DNA of 64,000 nucleotides from Cyclina sinensis (taxonomy: Eukaryota; Mollusca; Bivalvia; Venerida; Veneridae): NCBI GenBank assembly GCA_012932295.1, contig JAAONU010000018.1, forward strand, positions 3,838,206-3,902,205. Direction: 5' to 3'. The translations under genes and the position numbers were made by a program. This document shows positions 23,150 to 36,000 of this stretch, piece by piece. The first letter of the stretch is position 1, and every line of letters begins with the position of its first letter. Below the pieces are notes generated by a model. It saw only the letters and a program-made list of their open reading frames with translations, did not search any database and was not told where the DNA came from.

Positions 23150-23330
23150 ACAAGTTCTTACAACTTAGATTCATCACGATCGATGACTGCTCCCTGGGTT
23201 CCATACCAGTATTCGCGCAGCGTGGAGGAATGTGAAGATCGTGAGAGAATCTCGCCTCTGACGGGATTCGAACCAGCCACCTTCGGATCCGGAGTCCTGC
23301 GCTCTACCCCTGGTCCACGGTGCCTCATCT
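23150..23330 (-). mobile_element. tRNA-like SINE, minus strand
   Basis: The reverse strand gives CCAGGGGTAGAGCGCAGGAC...CTGGTTCGAATCCCG, a tRNA-like head. A related decayed head on the plus strand is at about 31975-32030. Confidence 0.6.
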
Positions 23331-26106
23331 AGACCTTAAATATATGGTATGTATCATGGTATAGACAAAACCGAAACTAGTCTCGTTATTGTCTGATACT
23401 ATATGCCTTAAACTTTAGATATTTTGAATGTTCCTTTGTATAGTTGATCAATAACTCAGCCACGTTTATTCGAATTATGTCCCTGGGAACAAATTGTCGC
23501 CGCCCTGCGAGTTCTTAAGAAGACAGACAAAAGCAGAGCAAACCCCAAAGTATTAGGCAATGGGACATAAGGCCATCATGGCTCTCTTGTAAAAATTTAA
23601 CTTAATATTCGCTAGCCAGACGTCCCAGCTACACGACCGTGTATCATGCTCGCATTAGTGGTGTCGCATCGCTGAGCTACAGCGTGCACACGTACGTCAG
23701 TATACCTTCTGTGCGTACATGGAAGTGGACCGAGTACTGGTATGTAGCCCGGCCGAGCCGAATAGGACACCGGAGATGTGCGTTTGGGCCGTGGCTCGGA
23801 TTCGAGACGATTGGCTCGTGCTTTGAGGCGTGGTTCCCGACGTAGGGGGTGCCTGCGTGAGGAATTAATGTAAATACGTACATGAAAAACGTTTAACAGT
23901 GGTCATGGGTTCGAGTCCCGGTAGAGGTGAGAAATTTTTTTCTTCTTGTTTTCATGTTCGCAAGCATTAGTCTGGTTTTTTGAGGTGCGTTGAGGGGCTT
24001 GGGCTCGCAACTATGAAAAGCTGAAACGAGAACACGGACCAGGGTCGCTGGCTTTCGGAGAGCGGTTTTTAGGAGAATGTACGCGGAAAAACCTATTTGC
24101 TCGAAGATGTTTTTTCTCCAGGTCTGAAGTGCTCGAGATCGGAATTGGTACACTGGCTGGGGGCGACACTAGTCTTGTTCACTAGCCAGCCAAACGGGCT
24201 TTCCAGCAGTATATCGCATTGGCCTCTAGCTTTTCAAACGGCTGGGGCAGGGCGTGCCAAATTGAGGGCCAAGCGCGCATTTTCATTTATTTTAAGCTGT
24301 ATTACTATATAGAACATATAGCAGTGGTCATGGGTTCGAGTCCCTGTGGAGGTGAGAATATTATTTCTTTTTGTTTCATGTTTTCATGTTCGCAAGCATT
24401 AGTCTGATTGTTTGTGGTGCGTACAAGGGCTTGAGCTGGCAACTATGGAACGCTGAGACGAGAATACGGACTAGGGTCGCTGAGCTACAGGGTGCACACG
24501 TACGTCTTGCGTATACGGAAGTGGACCGGGTACGGGTATATAGCCCGGCCGAGTCGAAGACGACACTGGAACTGTATGTTTGGGCCGTGGCTCGGTTTCG
24601 AGACGATTGCCTCGTGCTTTGAGGCGTGGTTCCCGACGCAGGTGGTGCCAGCGTGAGCAACTAATGTAAATACGTATGAAAAACGTATTAGCGCGAAGAT
24701 GTTTTCTCCCCAGATTTGATGGGCTCGGGCTGGGCATTAGTACACTGGCTTTGGTCGAGACCGGTGCTGTTCGGTCGCGATGCAAGCGGGCTTTCCGGCG
24801 GTATATCGCACTGGCCTCTAGCAAATGGCTGGGGAAGAGCGTGTCATAGTGAGGTCCATGCGCGCATTTTCTTTTATCTTACGCTGTTTTATTATAGAGC
24901 AAATAGCAGTGGCCATGGGTTCAAGTCCCGGTAGAGGTGAGAAATCTTTTTCTTCTTGTTTTCATGTTCGCAAGCATAAGTCTAATTGTTTGAGGTGCGT
25001 TGAGGGACTTGGACTCGCAACTATGGAACGCTGAGACGAGAACACGGACCAGGGTCGCTTGCTTTCGGAGAGCGGTTTTTAGGAGAATGGAGGCGGCTAG
25101 CTTTCCAGTGGTAAGTAGGTAAGGTCCTAGAGGAGCAGCATTCGCTAGCCAGACGTCTCAGCTACACGAGTGTGTATCATGCTCGTCTTAGTGGTGTCGC
25201 ATCGCTGAGCTACAGCGTGCACACGTACGTCAGTATGCCTTCTGAGTGTATATGGAATTGTACCAGGTACGGTCGATTGCCTCGTGATTTGAGGCGTGGT
25301 TCCCGACGCAGATGATGCCTGCGTGAGGAAATAATGTAAATACGTATGAAAAACTTATTAGCTCGAAGATGTTTTTTCTCCAGGTTTGAGGGGCTCGGGC
25401 TGGGCATTGGTACATTGGCTGCGGCCGAAACCAGTAACGTTCGCTAGCCAGGTAAACGGGCTTTCCAGCGGTATATTGCACTGGCCTCTAGCTTTTGCAA
25501 ACGGCTGGGGCAGATCGTGCCAAAGTGAGGTCAAAACGCGCATTGTCTTTTTTTTCGCTGTATTACTATATAGAGCATATAACAGTGGACATGGGTTTGA
25601 GTCCCAGTAGAGGTGAGAATTTTTCTTCTTCTTGTTTTAATGTTCGCAAGCATTAGTCTAGTTGTTTGAGGTGCTTTGATGGGCTCGGGCTCGCAATTTT
25701 GGAACGCTGAGACGAGAACACGGACGGGGGCGCTGGCTTTCGGAGAGCAGTTTTCAGGAGAACGGACGCGGCTAGCTTTCCAGTGGTAAGTAGGTAAGGT
25801 TCAAGAGGAGCAGCATTCGCTATCCAGACGTCCAAGTTACACGACCGTGTATCATGCTCGCATTAGTGGTGTCGCATCGCTGAGCTACAGCGTGCACACG
25901 TACGTCAGTATGCCTTTTGTGTGTATACAGAAGTGAACCGGGTACGGGTATGTAGCCCGGTCGAGCCAAAGAAGACACCGGAGCTGAGTGTTTGGACCGT
26001 GGCTCGGTTTCGAGTCGATTGGCTCGTGCTTTGAGGCGTGGTTCCCGAGACAGGGGTATGTCTGTGTGAGGAACTTGTGCCGTAAATACGTATGAGAAAC
26101 GTATTT

Positions 26107-26289
26107 AAGGGCTCACTCTACCATTAGCTATTTTAGCCATTTGCTAAAATTATATTAATTTGGCTACAGGAATCATAATTTGGCTACAGGATTTCTTGCC
26201 TTTGTAATTCTTTTTTGATAAAATTTCACTTGAAATCTGAAAATCAAACAAATTAAGCTAAAAGAAATTTTCAACCAAGGTAAACTTTG
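26107..26289. mobile_element. 183 bp insertion with GTATTT target duplication
   Basis: The unit sequence ...AACGTATTT|GCTCGAAGATG is split here, and GTATTT occurs on both sides (26101-26106 and 26290-26295). The insert is AT-rich, contains two TTTGGCTACAGGA words, and has no inverted ends. Confidence 0.6.
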
Positions 26290-27510
26290 GTATTTGCTCG
26301 AAGATGTTTCTTCTCCAGGTTTGAGTGTCTCCGGCTTGGCACTGGTACGCTGGCTTGGGCAGACCAGTCTCGTTCGCTGGCCAGGTGAACGGGCTTTCCA
26401 GCGGTATATCGCACTGGCCTCTAGCTGTTCAAACGGCTGGGGGCAGAGCGTGCCAAAGTGAGAGCAAAGAACGCATTTCTTTCTATTTTACGCTGTATAC
26501 TATATAGAGCAGATAGCAGTGGTCACGGGTTCGAGTCCCGTTGTGGATGGGTTTTTTTCTTGTTTCTAAAGTTTCTTTCTTCTTGTTGTCAAAGTACTGG
26601 CGCAGGGCATACGAAAGTGTGCCCAAAATGCAAATTTTGTTCTATTTACCATTATATTACTGAGTATATACCATTAGTCACGGGTTCGTGTCCTTGGCGA
26701 GGCCAAATTTTTTTCGTCTTGTTTTAATGATTTTTTTATTTTTAGTATGTGAAGGCTCCGGCTCGCAACTATAGAACGCCAGAACGAAAACACGGACCTT
26801 TGTCGCTGGCGTTGAGAGGCCGGTTTTCTGGTGAATGGTTGCGGCTAGTTCCACAGTGGTAAGTAGGTAAGGTCTCTAAGTAGACCATAAGCTAGCCAGA
26901 CATCCCAGCTACCCGACTAGGTATCACACTCTTCTAAGTGGTGTCACATCACTGAGCTAAAGCGTGCGCACCTACGTCAACATGGCTTTTATATGTTTAT
27001 GGAACTGGACCGTGCACAGGTATGTAGCCCAGCCGAGCCCGAGACGACGCCAGGGCTGTATGTTTGGCCCTTAGATAGGTTTCGAACCGATTGCCTCGCG
27101 TTTTAAGACGTTCTTCTCGACCCAGGGAGGTGCCTTTGTTACGCCTCGTAAGACGTTTGAAAAACGTATTTGCGCCTGGGTATTTTTCCCAAGGTTTGAA
27201 CGGGGCTGACTTGGTACTGGTACTCTGGCTGTGGCCGTGAACAGACTAGTTCGCTAGCCAGGGAAAGTGGCTTTCCAACGGTGTATCGCACTGGCCTTTA
27301 GCTGTTCAAAATACTGGCGCAGGGCGTGCCACATTCTGTTAAAAACGCACATGTTCTTCTATTTATTATTTTATTACCATGTAGAGCATGAAGCGGTTGT
27401 CACGAGTTCGAGTCCCGGGCGAGACCATTTTTTTTTTCTTTTTCTTACAATGTTCCTAACCTTTAGTCGAGTATCTCAGGTGGTTTGACAGGCTGGGGCT
27501 TGCAACTATA

Positions 27511-27980
27511 GGGGTGTGAAACCACCAAATACATTCCTTCTTTATTCTATATAAAATTCATAAAGTTCACAGGGCTGTAAAACATAGCAAAACCTTTTTA
27601 AAATAGCTTTAACTTACATATTCTTGTAGATCTATGTCTGTACTCATAAAAATAGCAAGAAAAGTGGGGGTTGTGTTTCACAAGAAAGATATTTCTGCTC
27701 ATGTGAACTTACCCATAAAATTAACAAAAAATCTGAGCTAATTTTCAGATTGGGGTATGTGAAACAATTTCACATTGTGATTTCTATTCTGAATGCATAT
27801 GAGCATAAAATTGCTACCACACTATCAGAAATAGTCAAACAAAATGATTCCAGCAAAAAAAAATACACAGATTAGGGCAAAAATGTTAAAAATAGCCAAG
27901 AAACTGAGAACTATTTCTAGCCGCCATTATGCGGGTACCATTTTTTCAGCTCCAGTAGAGTCAATTGGTGGTTTCATACC
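27511..27980. mobile_element. MITE, 470 bp, TATA target duplication
   Basis: The ends are GGGGTGTGAAACCACCAA and TTGGTGGTTTCATACC (inverted). TATA flanks both sides (27507-27510 and 27981-27984). The uninterrupted unit GCAACTATAGAACG at about 26766 shows the empty site. Confidence 0.8.
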
Positions 27981-28379
27981 TATAGAATACCGTGACGAAA
28001 ACACAGACATGTGTTGCTGCCATAGGTAGAGCGGTTTTCAGGGGAATGCACGCTGCTAGCTCCACAGTGATAAGTAGATAAAGTCTCTTTCCTTAGCCAG
28101 ACATTCCAGCTACACGACGGGGTATCACACTCGCCTTAGTGGGGTCGTATGGCTGAGCTACATCGTGCGCACGTGCGTCAACATGCCTTCTGTACGTTTT
28201 GAGGCGTTCTTCTCGACCAAGGGAGGTGGCTGTGTGAGGCCTCGATGTAAAAACGTATAAAAAACGTATTTACGCGAACGTGTTTCTTCTCAAGGTTTTT
28301 CCTCCGCAGTGGTACACTGCTTTGGGCCGAAACCAGTCTCGTTTGCAAGCCATGCGAAACTATTGTAAATGTTAAACGT

Positions 28380-29135
28380 TTTCAACAAACGATGTAGAGG
28401 ACGAATATCACTTTGTCTGTTATATTTTTCCTTAAGAAAATTATATACTAAAAACTTCATTATATTCGACCCAGTGTTTATACATTTTTATTTTACGCCT
28501 ACCAATAAAATATAGGGAAATATCAGTGAGATAAAAGTGATAATCCACTGTTTTGAATCAGTGAAATTACCATTTTGATAATACACTGTTTGTGCCGGAA
28601 CTACTGCTTGATGAAACTTCAGGAATTTCCCCACCACGTAAATACAAGAGAATCCGCTGTATTTCAGACTGTGACAGCGAGTGAAATTTATTTACCTTGT
28701 TAAATCCAATTATAATATTGAATTCCTGAGCCTAACTAGTTGTGAACAATGATGAAATTCGCCATAAATTATTTAAAATGTATGATTTGTTTACATAACT
28801 CACATGGACAATATCCAATATTGCCGACTTTCAATTCAATTGATTGAATATTACTCGGTATTAATCCGCTTTTATAATTAAAGTATGTATGGCTAAAATT
28901 CAATAAATATTGATAAACTGTGTGGAGAAAAATAAATGTTATTTGATGAAAGTGTATTCAGTTTATTTCAGAAGAAGTAAAGTTATCATATGTATTGGAG
29001 ATTGTCTGCACTTTTTTTGTGCGGAGTAACCAAAGTACGCATTAACTGATTTGGGGCTCACCATGGGGAATTTATTGAAGGCCCTGATTAAAAATGTCAT
29101 AAAATACCCATTTTTGACGTGTTGGCATAAAATAA
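28380..29135. other. No gene seen
   Basis: AT-rich intergenic DNA between the tandem array and a palindrome. Confidence 0.5.
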
Positions 29136-29142
29136 AAAGAAA

Positions 29143-29295
29143 ATTTGTTTGTTTTTTAGTGGAAGATGGGAATTTATTTCATCTCGTGAACACCATATGT
29201 TCATATTTTCACTCGTGGCTGCGCCACTCGTGAAAATATCACATATGGTGTTCACTCGATGAAATAAATTCTTATCTTCTACAAAAACAAACAAA
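29143..29295. repeat. Long palindrome, arms about 75 bp
   Basis: AATTTATTTCATCTCGTGAA CACCATATG is mirrored by CATATGGTGTTCACTCGATGAAATAAATT around a GTGGCTGCGCCAC centre. It is probably a foldback MITE or its remnant. Confidence 0.8.
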
Positions 29296-29529
29296 TATCC
29301 TCTATATAACTTTATTAGATAATAGACGTTGAGAGGTACTGGCAAATTTGTCTATATATTGCAAGAAAGCAAATCGAGAGCTACAACATTAAATTATAGT
29401 AAGTAAGAAGCAAACAGGCTACACCTGTCTTATAAATATCGTCATTTTTGTAACGATACATATGTAAAAGGTAGAACTATGAGTGTAATGAGTGTTCGCT
29501 CTCGCTGATTTGTACGGTGTGTGTATAAT

Positions 29530-31365
29530 GAATATTATTTATTATTATTATTATACCACATTTATATAGCACTTGTTTCATGCATATTTACACGTTGAAA
29601 GGTGCTTTACAAATAATGCAAGATATGAATATGAGGGAATTAAAAAATCAAGGTAATTTAGCAAACTAAATACTAATAATTATGCAAGAAACATTAAAAT
29701 GTGGAATGGACAGTTATTAAAACATTATGAATAATAGATAAATATTAGGAATAAAAAAGCATTACAAACTACCTTTAACAGCTTAAAACAGAAATAAAAT
29801 GGTCAGAGGTAATACAATTACAAACATAAAAACATAATATTAAAATAACATGAATTTTATAAGATAACTAAGTAGTATAGACACTAAACGTACAATTTAA
29901 AAACTGGCATGTTTATCAGTCACAGTTAGTAGTAGCTTGTTACTTAAGCACCATAGTGTTTTCTGAAGTAGAACGTTTTTAAAGACTTTTTGAACAACTG
30001 AAGTGTTGCACAGTCTCTCACGCTTGCGGGCAAACAGTTCCACAATCGAGGTGCTGCAGAGGTAAAACAACGGTCCCCATAAGTTGCAGTCCTTGTTTTA
30101 GGGACGACTAGGAGAGTGGCATTCTGTTGGGATCTGAGCAGGCGTGTTGGGGTGTAAATCTCTAGCATGTCTCTGATGTAGCTGGGAGATTGTCCATGTA
30201 ATGTTCTATACACAAGTGTCAGCATCTTGAACTCGATCCTACATGACACCGGTAACCAATGCAGTTCCTTCAAAGTGGGTGTGATGTGTTCAAACCTCGG
30301 CGACCTGGTTATTACTCTCGCAGCCGTGTTCTGGACCAACTGGAGTTTGTTAATGACAGACTTGGAGCAGCCAAACAACAGTGAGTTGCAATAGTCAAGT
30401 CGCGAGGTAACTAAAGAGTTCACGAGGGATTTGGCCGACGTGTCACTAATATATTGTCTTATCTTCCCAATTTGTCTGATCTGAAAATGACAAGATCTAC
30501 ACACTGAGTTTACATGGTGTTCCATGTCTAGATGTGAGTCAAGAATAGCACCAAGATTTCTGACAGATGTTGTGGGTTTGATCACTGAGTCACCAACTGT
30601 AATCCCGATGTCGTCAATGGCATTGTTGTTTCGTTTTGGCATAAACAGTATCACTTCAGTTTTTTCAGTATTAAGTTTGAGCAGATTTGTATTCATCCAC
30701 TGGACGATATCTTTCAGACACGCTTCGATGTTATGCGAAGTCAACTGCCTGGAGTTTAAGTCTTTTGGTTTGAAGGTCATGTAGAGTTGTGAGTCATCAG
30801 CGTAAAAGTGATGGTTGAGTCTATATGCTTCTTGCATATCACACCGACAGGTTTGGTGTATAGAATGTAGTTTTTGGGTCCGAGGACGGACCCCTGAGGG
30901 ACGCTATAGGTCATTAAAACTGGTTTTGAAAGCTCTCTATCGATAGAGACAGTTTGGTAACGTTCGCTCAAATATGCGTTCATCCATTTCAATGATGTTC
31001 CTGTAATGCCAAAGTGATTTTCGAGTCTGGACAGAAGTTTCTGATGGTCTGTAGTGTCAAATGTGGCTGACAAGTCGAGCATCACTAACGCTGTGTGCTC
31101 GTTGTTATCTAAGGCTTGCAGAATGTCATTTTGAACTCGAACGAGTGCAGTTTCAGTTGAATGAAACTTCTTGTATGCTGATTGCTGAGGCTCATGAAGA
31201 CCGTACTCAAGTGAGTCTCGATCCGTTTGTCGACCACCTTTTCAAGTACTTTTGATATAAACGGAAGGTTTGACACTGGTCTGTAATTCTTGTAAACATT
31301 CTTATCCAGTCCTGGTTTCTTTATAAGCGGTCTCACTATTGCACTTTTAAAATATGTGAGAAGTT
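29530..31365 (-). mobile_element. Non-LTR retrotransposon (CR1/L2/Rex-like), 5'-truncated, frameshifted reverse transcriptase
   Basis: Minus-strand RT blocks appear in order: [20 protein letters not shown] (31336-31109), LDLSATFDTTDHQKL and VPQGSVLGP (31085-30777), then FYADDSQLYMTFK with LLKLNTEKTEV (30837-29944). The catalytic box is FYADD, the usual F/YADD form. Frames shift between the blocks, so it is dead. The 3' end is a TAAT-type microsatellite (29530-29560). No endonuclease or ORF1 is present. Confidence 0.9.
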
Positions 31366-31422
31366 AGCAGTGAACATAGACTTAAGCACAAGGCATTATA
31401 ATTTATATAATAAAACTATTGT

Positions 31423-31595
31423 CCTGCTGGAATGCCCTGCTGGCAGAACAACCTAGCAGGGCATTCCGAAATAAAGTATAAAATCAATGCCATGCTGGAA
31501 TGCTCTGCTGGCAGAGCAAACTAGCAGGGCTTTACGAAATATAGTGTAAAATCAATGCCCTGCTGGAATGCCCTGCTAGTTTAGAACAATAAAAG
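31423..31595. repeat. Palindromic tandem repeat, about 77 bp x 2-3
   Basis: Units hold GGAATGCCCTGCTGG and CTAGCAGGGCATTCC, which pair into a stem, separated by AAATAAAGTATAAAATCAAT-type spacers. Confidence 0.8.
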
Positions 31596-31599
31596 TTCC

Positions 31600-33020
31600 G
31601 AGTTTAAATCCATATTAAAGCTGTGAATTATTTTTTGTTTTCTGTCAGCTGAATTTATCTGCTCCAAGATAAAACCAAACTCACAGCCTTTGGTAAACAC
31701 TAGTTTATGGGAAAATATGCTGTACCGCGACCCGTCTGTACGACAACACATTTAGATGCCTATTGGTTTTAAATGAATTTTTCTCGCCAATTGCATGGTT
31801 ACTTTACTGACACGATATAGTGACCGACTAATACTAAAATAAAAAATGCTTTTTCCTCGTTATTAAAAAATAAAACAACTTATAAGCCACGAGAAAATAA
31901 CTGTGGCTTCTGGAGGGAAAAAGGGCCAAACACGCCGAAGACCTTAAGTACATGTACCAGGTCTTTGTTGAGGGTTAGTGTCAGAGCTCCAGATCCGGAG
32001 GTCCCTGGTTTGAATCACACCAAGGTTGGGAGACTCCAGCACCTTTCTGCATGTTTCGCGAGTACTTGTGTATACCCAGGAAGTAGTCATCAAGTGACTA
32101 ATCTAACATGCAAGAGCTTTCCTAAACAGATTTAAATAAATATCAATGTTTCAGAAGTCAACTTGTCTTTAAGGATAATGAATCGTTCTGAACAGGAAAA
32201 CTTGGAGTAAAATTAAGGAAAACGTAGTGAAACAAATTGATTTTCCAATAATGTTTATCAAAGTATTGCACAAACAACAAGACAAAATTCATTCAAATTA
32301 TTATGTCTTATTACTTGGGATGATAATCATGGGTAAAAAAAAGTTTCACTGAAGAACAAGAGATACAGTTGACAAATAAGCTATATACATGTACATCCTT
32401 TAACATGGGCTTTGCTTTTATTATACAGTACACCTTTCCCCTTTATTTGTTTAACATGGTCTATTAAATACATATTTCTTTGTTTTAACGACTTGATTTA
32501 CTTTGCCAGAGAATTTAATGACACAAATAACATATTAGCACCTTCATATAACTGTTCAAGTAAAAATGACCTAAAATTAAAATAATGTACGTGCTTTTAG
32601 TAAAATGAATTTGACAAACAGCATTTGAAACACGTTTGGTCTAAGGGAGACAACACTGTCACGAAAAAGAACAGACAACAAATAAGAAGGTATCAGTGTT
32701 TTTCAGTTTGGTATGCTAATAATTCTGTTACTTCTAAGATGCAGCCTTACAGGTAGATGGTATTGAATGACACTAAAATGTCGGACCTAATATTTGCATT
32801 ATATTTCTATAAAGTGTAAATTTTCACTAGCAAGACATTTCCATAATCACGTACAATGCATACACAAAACTTTAACGTTTACTGAACATGTGCACAATTC
32901 AAGTATCACAGACATTTTCAAAAATATAATCAGCTTCACACTGTATGTTTCAATACACATTCAGGTAATGTTAGCTCAGTTGGTCAGTATAAAGTTTTAA
33001 ACAGTTCCACAAAGCATGAC
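31600..33020 (-). other. Downstream flank and probable 3' UTR of ATG12; no other gene
   Basis: AT-rich sequence with minus-strand AATAAA at 32417-32422 and 32442-32447. A decayed tRNA-like head lies near 31975-32030. Confidence 0.45.
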
Positions 33021-33024
33021 TCGG

Positions 33025-36000
33025 TCATCCCCAGGCTTGTGTCCGACAGTAGTGTAAAACCAGCTTCCCATCACTACCAAAACACTGAAACAATATATAC
33101 ATAAAAAGACCTTTAAAAAGTTTTTTCCACCCAAAACAATATTTAGATATTCAAGTAAATTTATATGATTTTATATATGATCTTATTACCAAGCAAAAGA
33201 GAAACAAGAGGGCCATGATGGCCCTGGATCGCTCACCTGAGTACTTTGGCTGTAGGTTTGCTGTTAAGCAGTATTTCATTTTTTAATTGAAAATATATAA
33301 GTGCCTCCAAACCAAATATGTAAAATATCAGTCAATAAATAAAGGCTCTATGACAGAAAGTAGAAATATCTATTATAAGCTATGGTGACCTTGACCTTGA
33401 CCCAGTGACCTCAAACCCTACACATGGGTAGAGGTCCATGCAAGGAACCTATATACTGAATATCAAAGATATTGGTCTATAAATGAAGGCTTTATGAGGT
33501 ACAGTAGATAAATCTATTTTTAGCCTCCATGACCTTTAACCTAATCTAATAATGTGAACAACCAAACAAGCTTTCTGACAAACTGCCAGGATATTTGGAC
33601 TGAAACAGTAGCCTCTAGAGCCTTAACAAGCTATTTCTATTTTTGGGCTCTGTGACCTAGTTTTTGACCCCAGATGACCCATATTCGAACTTGACCTAGA
33701 AACCACCGAAATAACCTTTCTGACATATTTCCAGAATATTTGGGCTGAAAATGTTACCTGTAGAGTGTAAACAAGGTTTTTCAAAATTTAAGCTTTGTGA
33801 CCTAGTTTTTGACCCCAGATGACCCATATTCGAACTTGACCTAGAAATCATCGATACAACCTTTCTGACATACTTCCAGGATATTTGGGCTGAAAATGTT
33901 ACCTCTAGAGTGTTAACAAGATTTTTCCATATTCAGGCTGTGTGACCTAGTTTTTGACCCCAGATGACCCATATTCGAACTTGACCTAGAAATCATCGAA
34001 ACAACCTATCTGACACATTTCCAGGATATTTGGGCTGAAAATGTTACCTCTAGAGTGTTAACAAGGTTTTTCCATATACAGGCTGTGTGACCTAGTTTTG
34101 GACCCCACATGACCCATATTCCAACTTGAGCTAGAAATCATCAAAACAACCTTCCTGACATATTTCCAGGATATTTGGGCTGAAACAGTAGCCTCTAGAG
34201 CCTTAACAAGGTTTTACCATATTTGTGCTGTGTGACCTAGTTTTTGACCCCACATCCCCCATTTTCAAATTTGAGCTAGAAATCATCAAAACAACCTTAC
34301 TGACATATTTCCAGGATATTTGGGCTGAAACAGTAGCCTCTAGAGTCTTAACAAGCTATTTCTATTTTTGGGCTCTGTGACCTAGTTTTTGACCCCAGAT
34401 GATCCATATTCGAACTTGACCTAGAAACCATCGAAATAACCTTTCTAACATATTTCCAGAATATTTGGGCTAAAAATGTTACCTGTAGAGTGTAAACAAG
34501 GTTTTTCCAAATTTAAGCTCTGTGACCTAGTTTTTGACCCCAGAGGACCCATATTCGAACTTGGGCTAGAAATCATCAATACTTTTTTACTGACATATTT
34601 CCAGGATATTTGGGCTGAAAATGTTACCTCTAGAGTGTTAACAAGGTTTTTCCATATTCAGGCTGTGTGACCTTGTTTTTGATCCCAGATGACCCATATT
34701 CGAACTTGACCTAGAAATCATCGAAACAACCTATCTGACATATTTCCAGGATATTTGGGCTGAAAATGTTACCTCTAGAGTGTTAACAAGGTTTTTCCAT
34801 ATACAGGCTGTGTGACCTAGTTTTGGACCCCACATGACCCATATACCAACTTGAGCTAAAAATCATCTTAACAAGCTTTCTGACAGTTTTTCAGGAAATT
34901 TGGGTTAAAAATGTTACCTCTAGAGTGTTAACAAGGTTTTACCATATTTGGGCTGTGTGACCTAGTTTTTGACCCCACATGACCCATATTCAAACTTCAG
35001 CTAGAAATCATGGAAACAACCTTTCTGACATATTTCCAGGATATTTTGGCTGAAAATGTTACCTCTAGAGTGATAAAAAGGTTTTTTCCATATTTCGTCT
35101 CAGTGACCTAGTTTTTGACCCCAGATGACCCATATTCGAACCTGGGCTAGAAATCATCCAAATAACCTTTCTGACATATTACAAGGATATTTGGGCTGAA
35201 AATGTTACCTCTAAAGTGTTAACAAGGTTTTTCCATATTTGGGCTCTGTGACCTAGTTTTTGACCCCAGATGACCCATATTCGAACCTGAGCTAGAAATA
35301 ATGGGAACAACCTTTCTGACAAATTTCCAGATTATTTTGGCTGAAAATGTAGCCTCTAGAGTGTTAACAAGAATGTTCTATTTTTGGGCTCTGTGACCTA
35401 GTTTTTGACCCCAGATGACCCATATTTGAACTTGAGCTAGAATTCATGGAAGCAACCTTTCTGACAAATTTCCAGATTATTTGGGCTAAAAACATTACCT
35501 CTAGAGTGTTAACAAGATTTTTCTATTTTTGGGCTCCGTGACCTAGTTTTTGATCCCATATGACCCATATTCGAACTCGTCTGAGTAATTACTGCGAAAA
35601 ACATCCTGACCAAGTTTCGTGACAATTGGAGCAAAAATGTGACCAGTAGAGTGTTAACGAACTAAATGTGAACGGACGACGGACGACAGACGACGGACAT
35701 TCATTGATCCTAATAGCTCACCCTGAGCCAGCTCAGGTGAGCTAAAAACAAATACAGAAAAAAGTCATGGGTTAAAAATAAAAAGAACAATTGTAATAAT
35801 TTGCCAATGTATTTGAGTAATTTTTTATGACCTATGTTATACAATTATCTTCTCTTTGTTTTGTCCAATATAATCAATTCCTGCTCTTATTCTTTCTGAA
35901 ACAAAAAAGCTCTTAAATGTGGACTGGAAAGCTTTATCTCGAAATAAAAGAAAAAGAAATTAATGAAACAACTTTACTGTGCAGTTGCCCACACAAGTTT

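Larger units (their letters stand above)
23590..28370. repeat. Complex higher-order tandem array with tRNA B-box-like cores
   Basis: Six or seven irregular units of about 0.6-1.2 kb share three landmarks. CGCTAGCCAGACGTCCCAGC occurs near 23609, 25141, 25816, 26890 and 28096. GGGTTCGAGTCCCGGT occurs near 23908, 24332, 24920, 25592, 26536, 26684 and 27404. CTCGAAGATGTTTTTTCTCC occurs near 24100, 24692, 25362 and 26294. Many short ORFs on both strands follow the repeat and are not genes. GC content is higher than in the flanks. Confidence 0.8.

Noticed and set aside
23639..25835. Many 60-117 aa ORFs on both strands
   Set aside because: They recur with the tandem unit in shifting frames on both strands, with no conserved protein, so they reflect GC-rich repeat sequence.
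33204..35746. CRISPR-like array because of regular repeats
   Set aside because: Units are about 155 bp, contiguous and diverged, with no unique spacers, and they lie in an intron of an animal gene.
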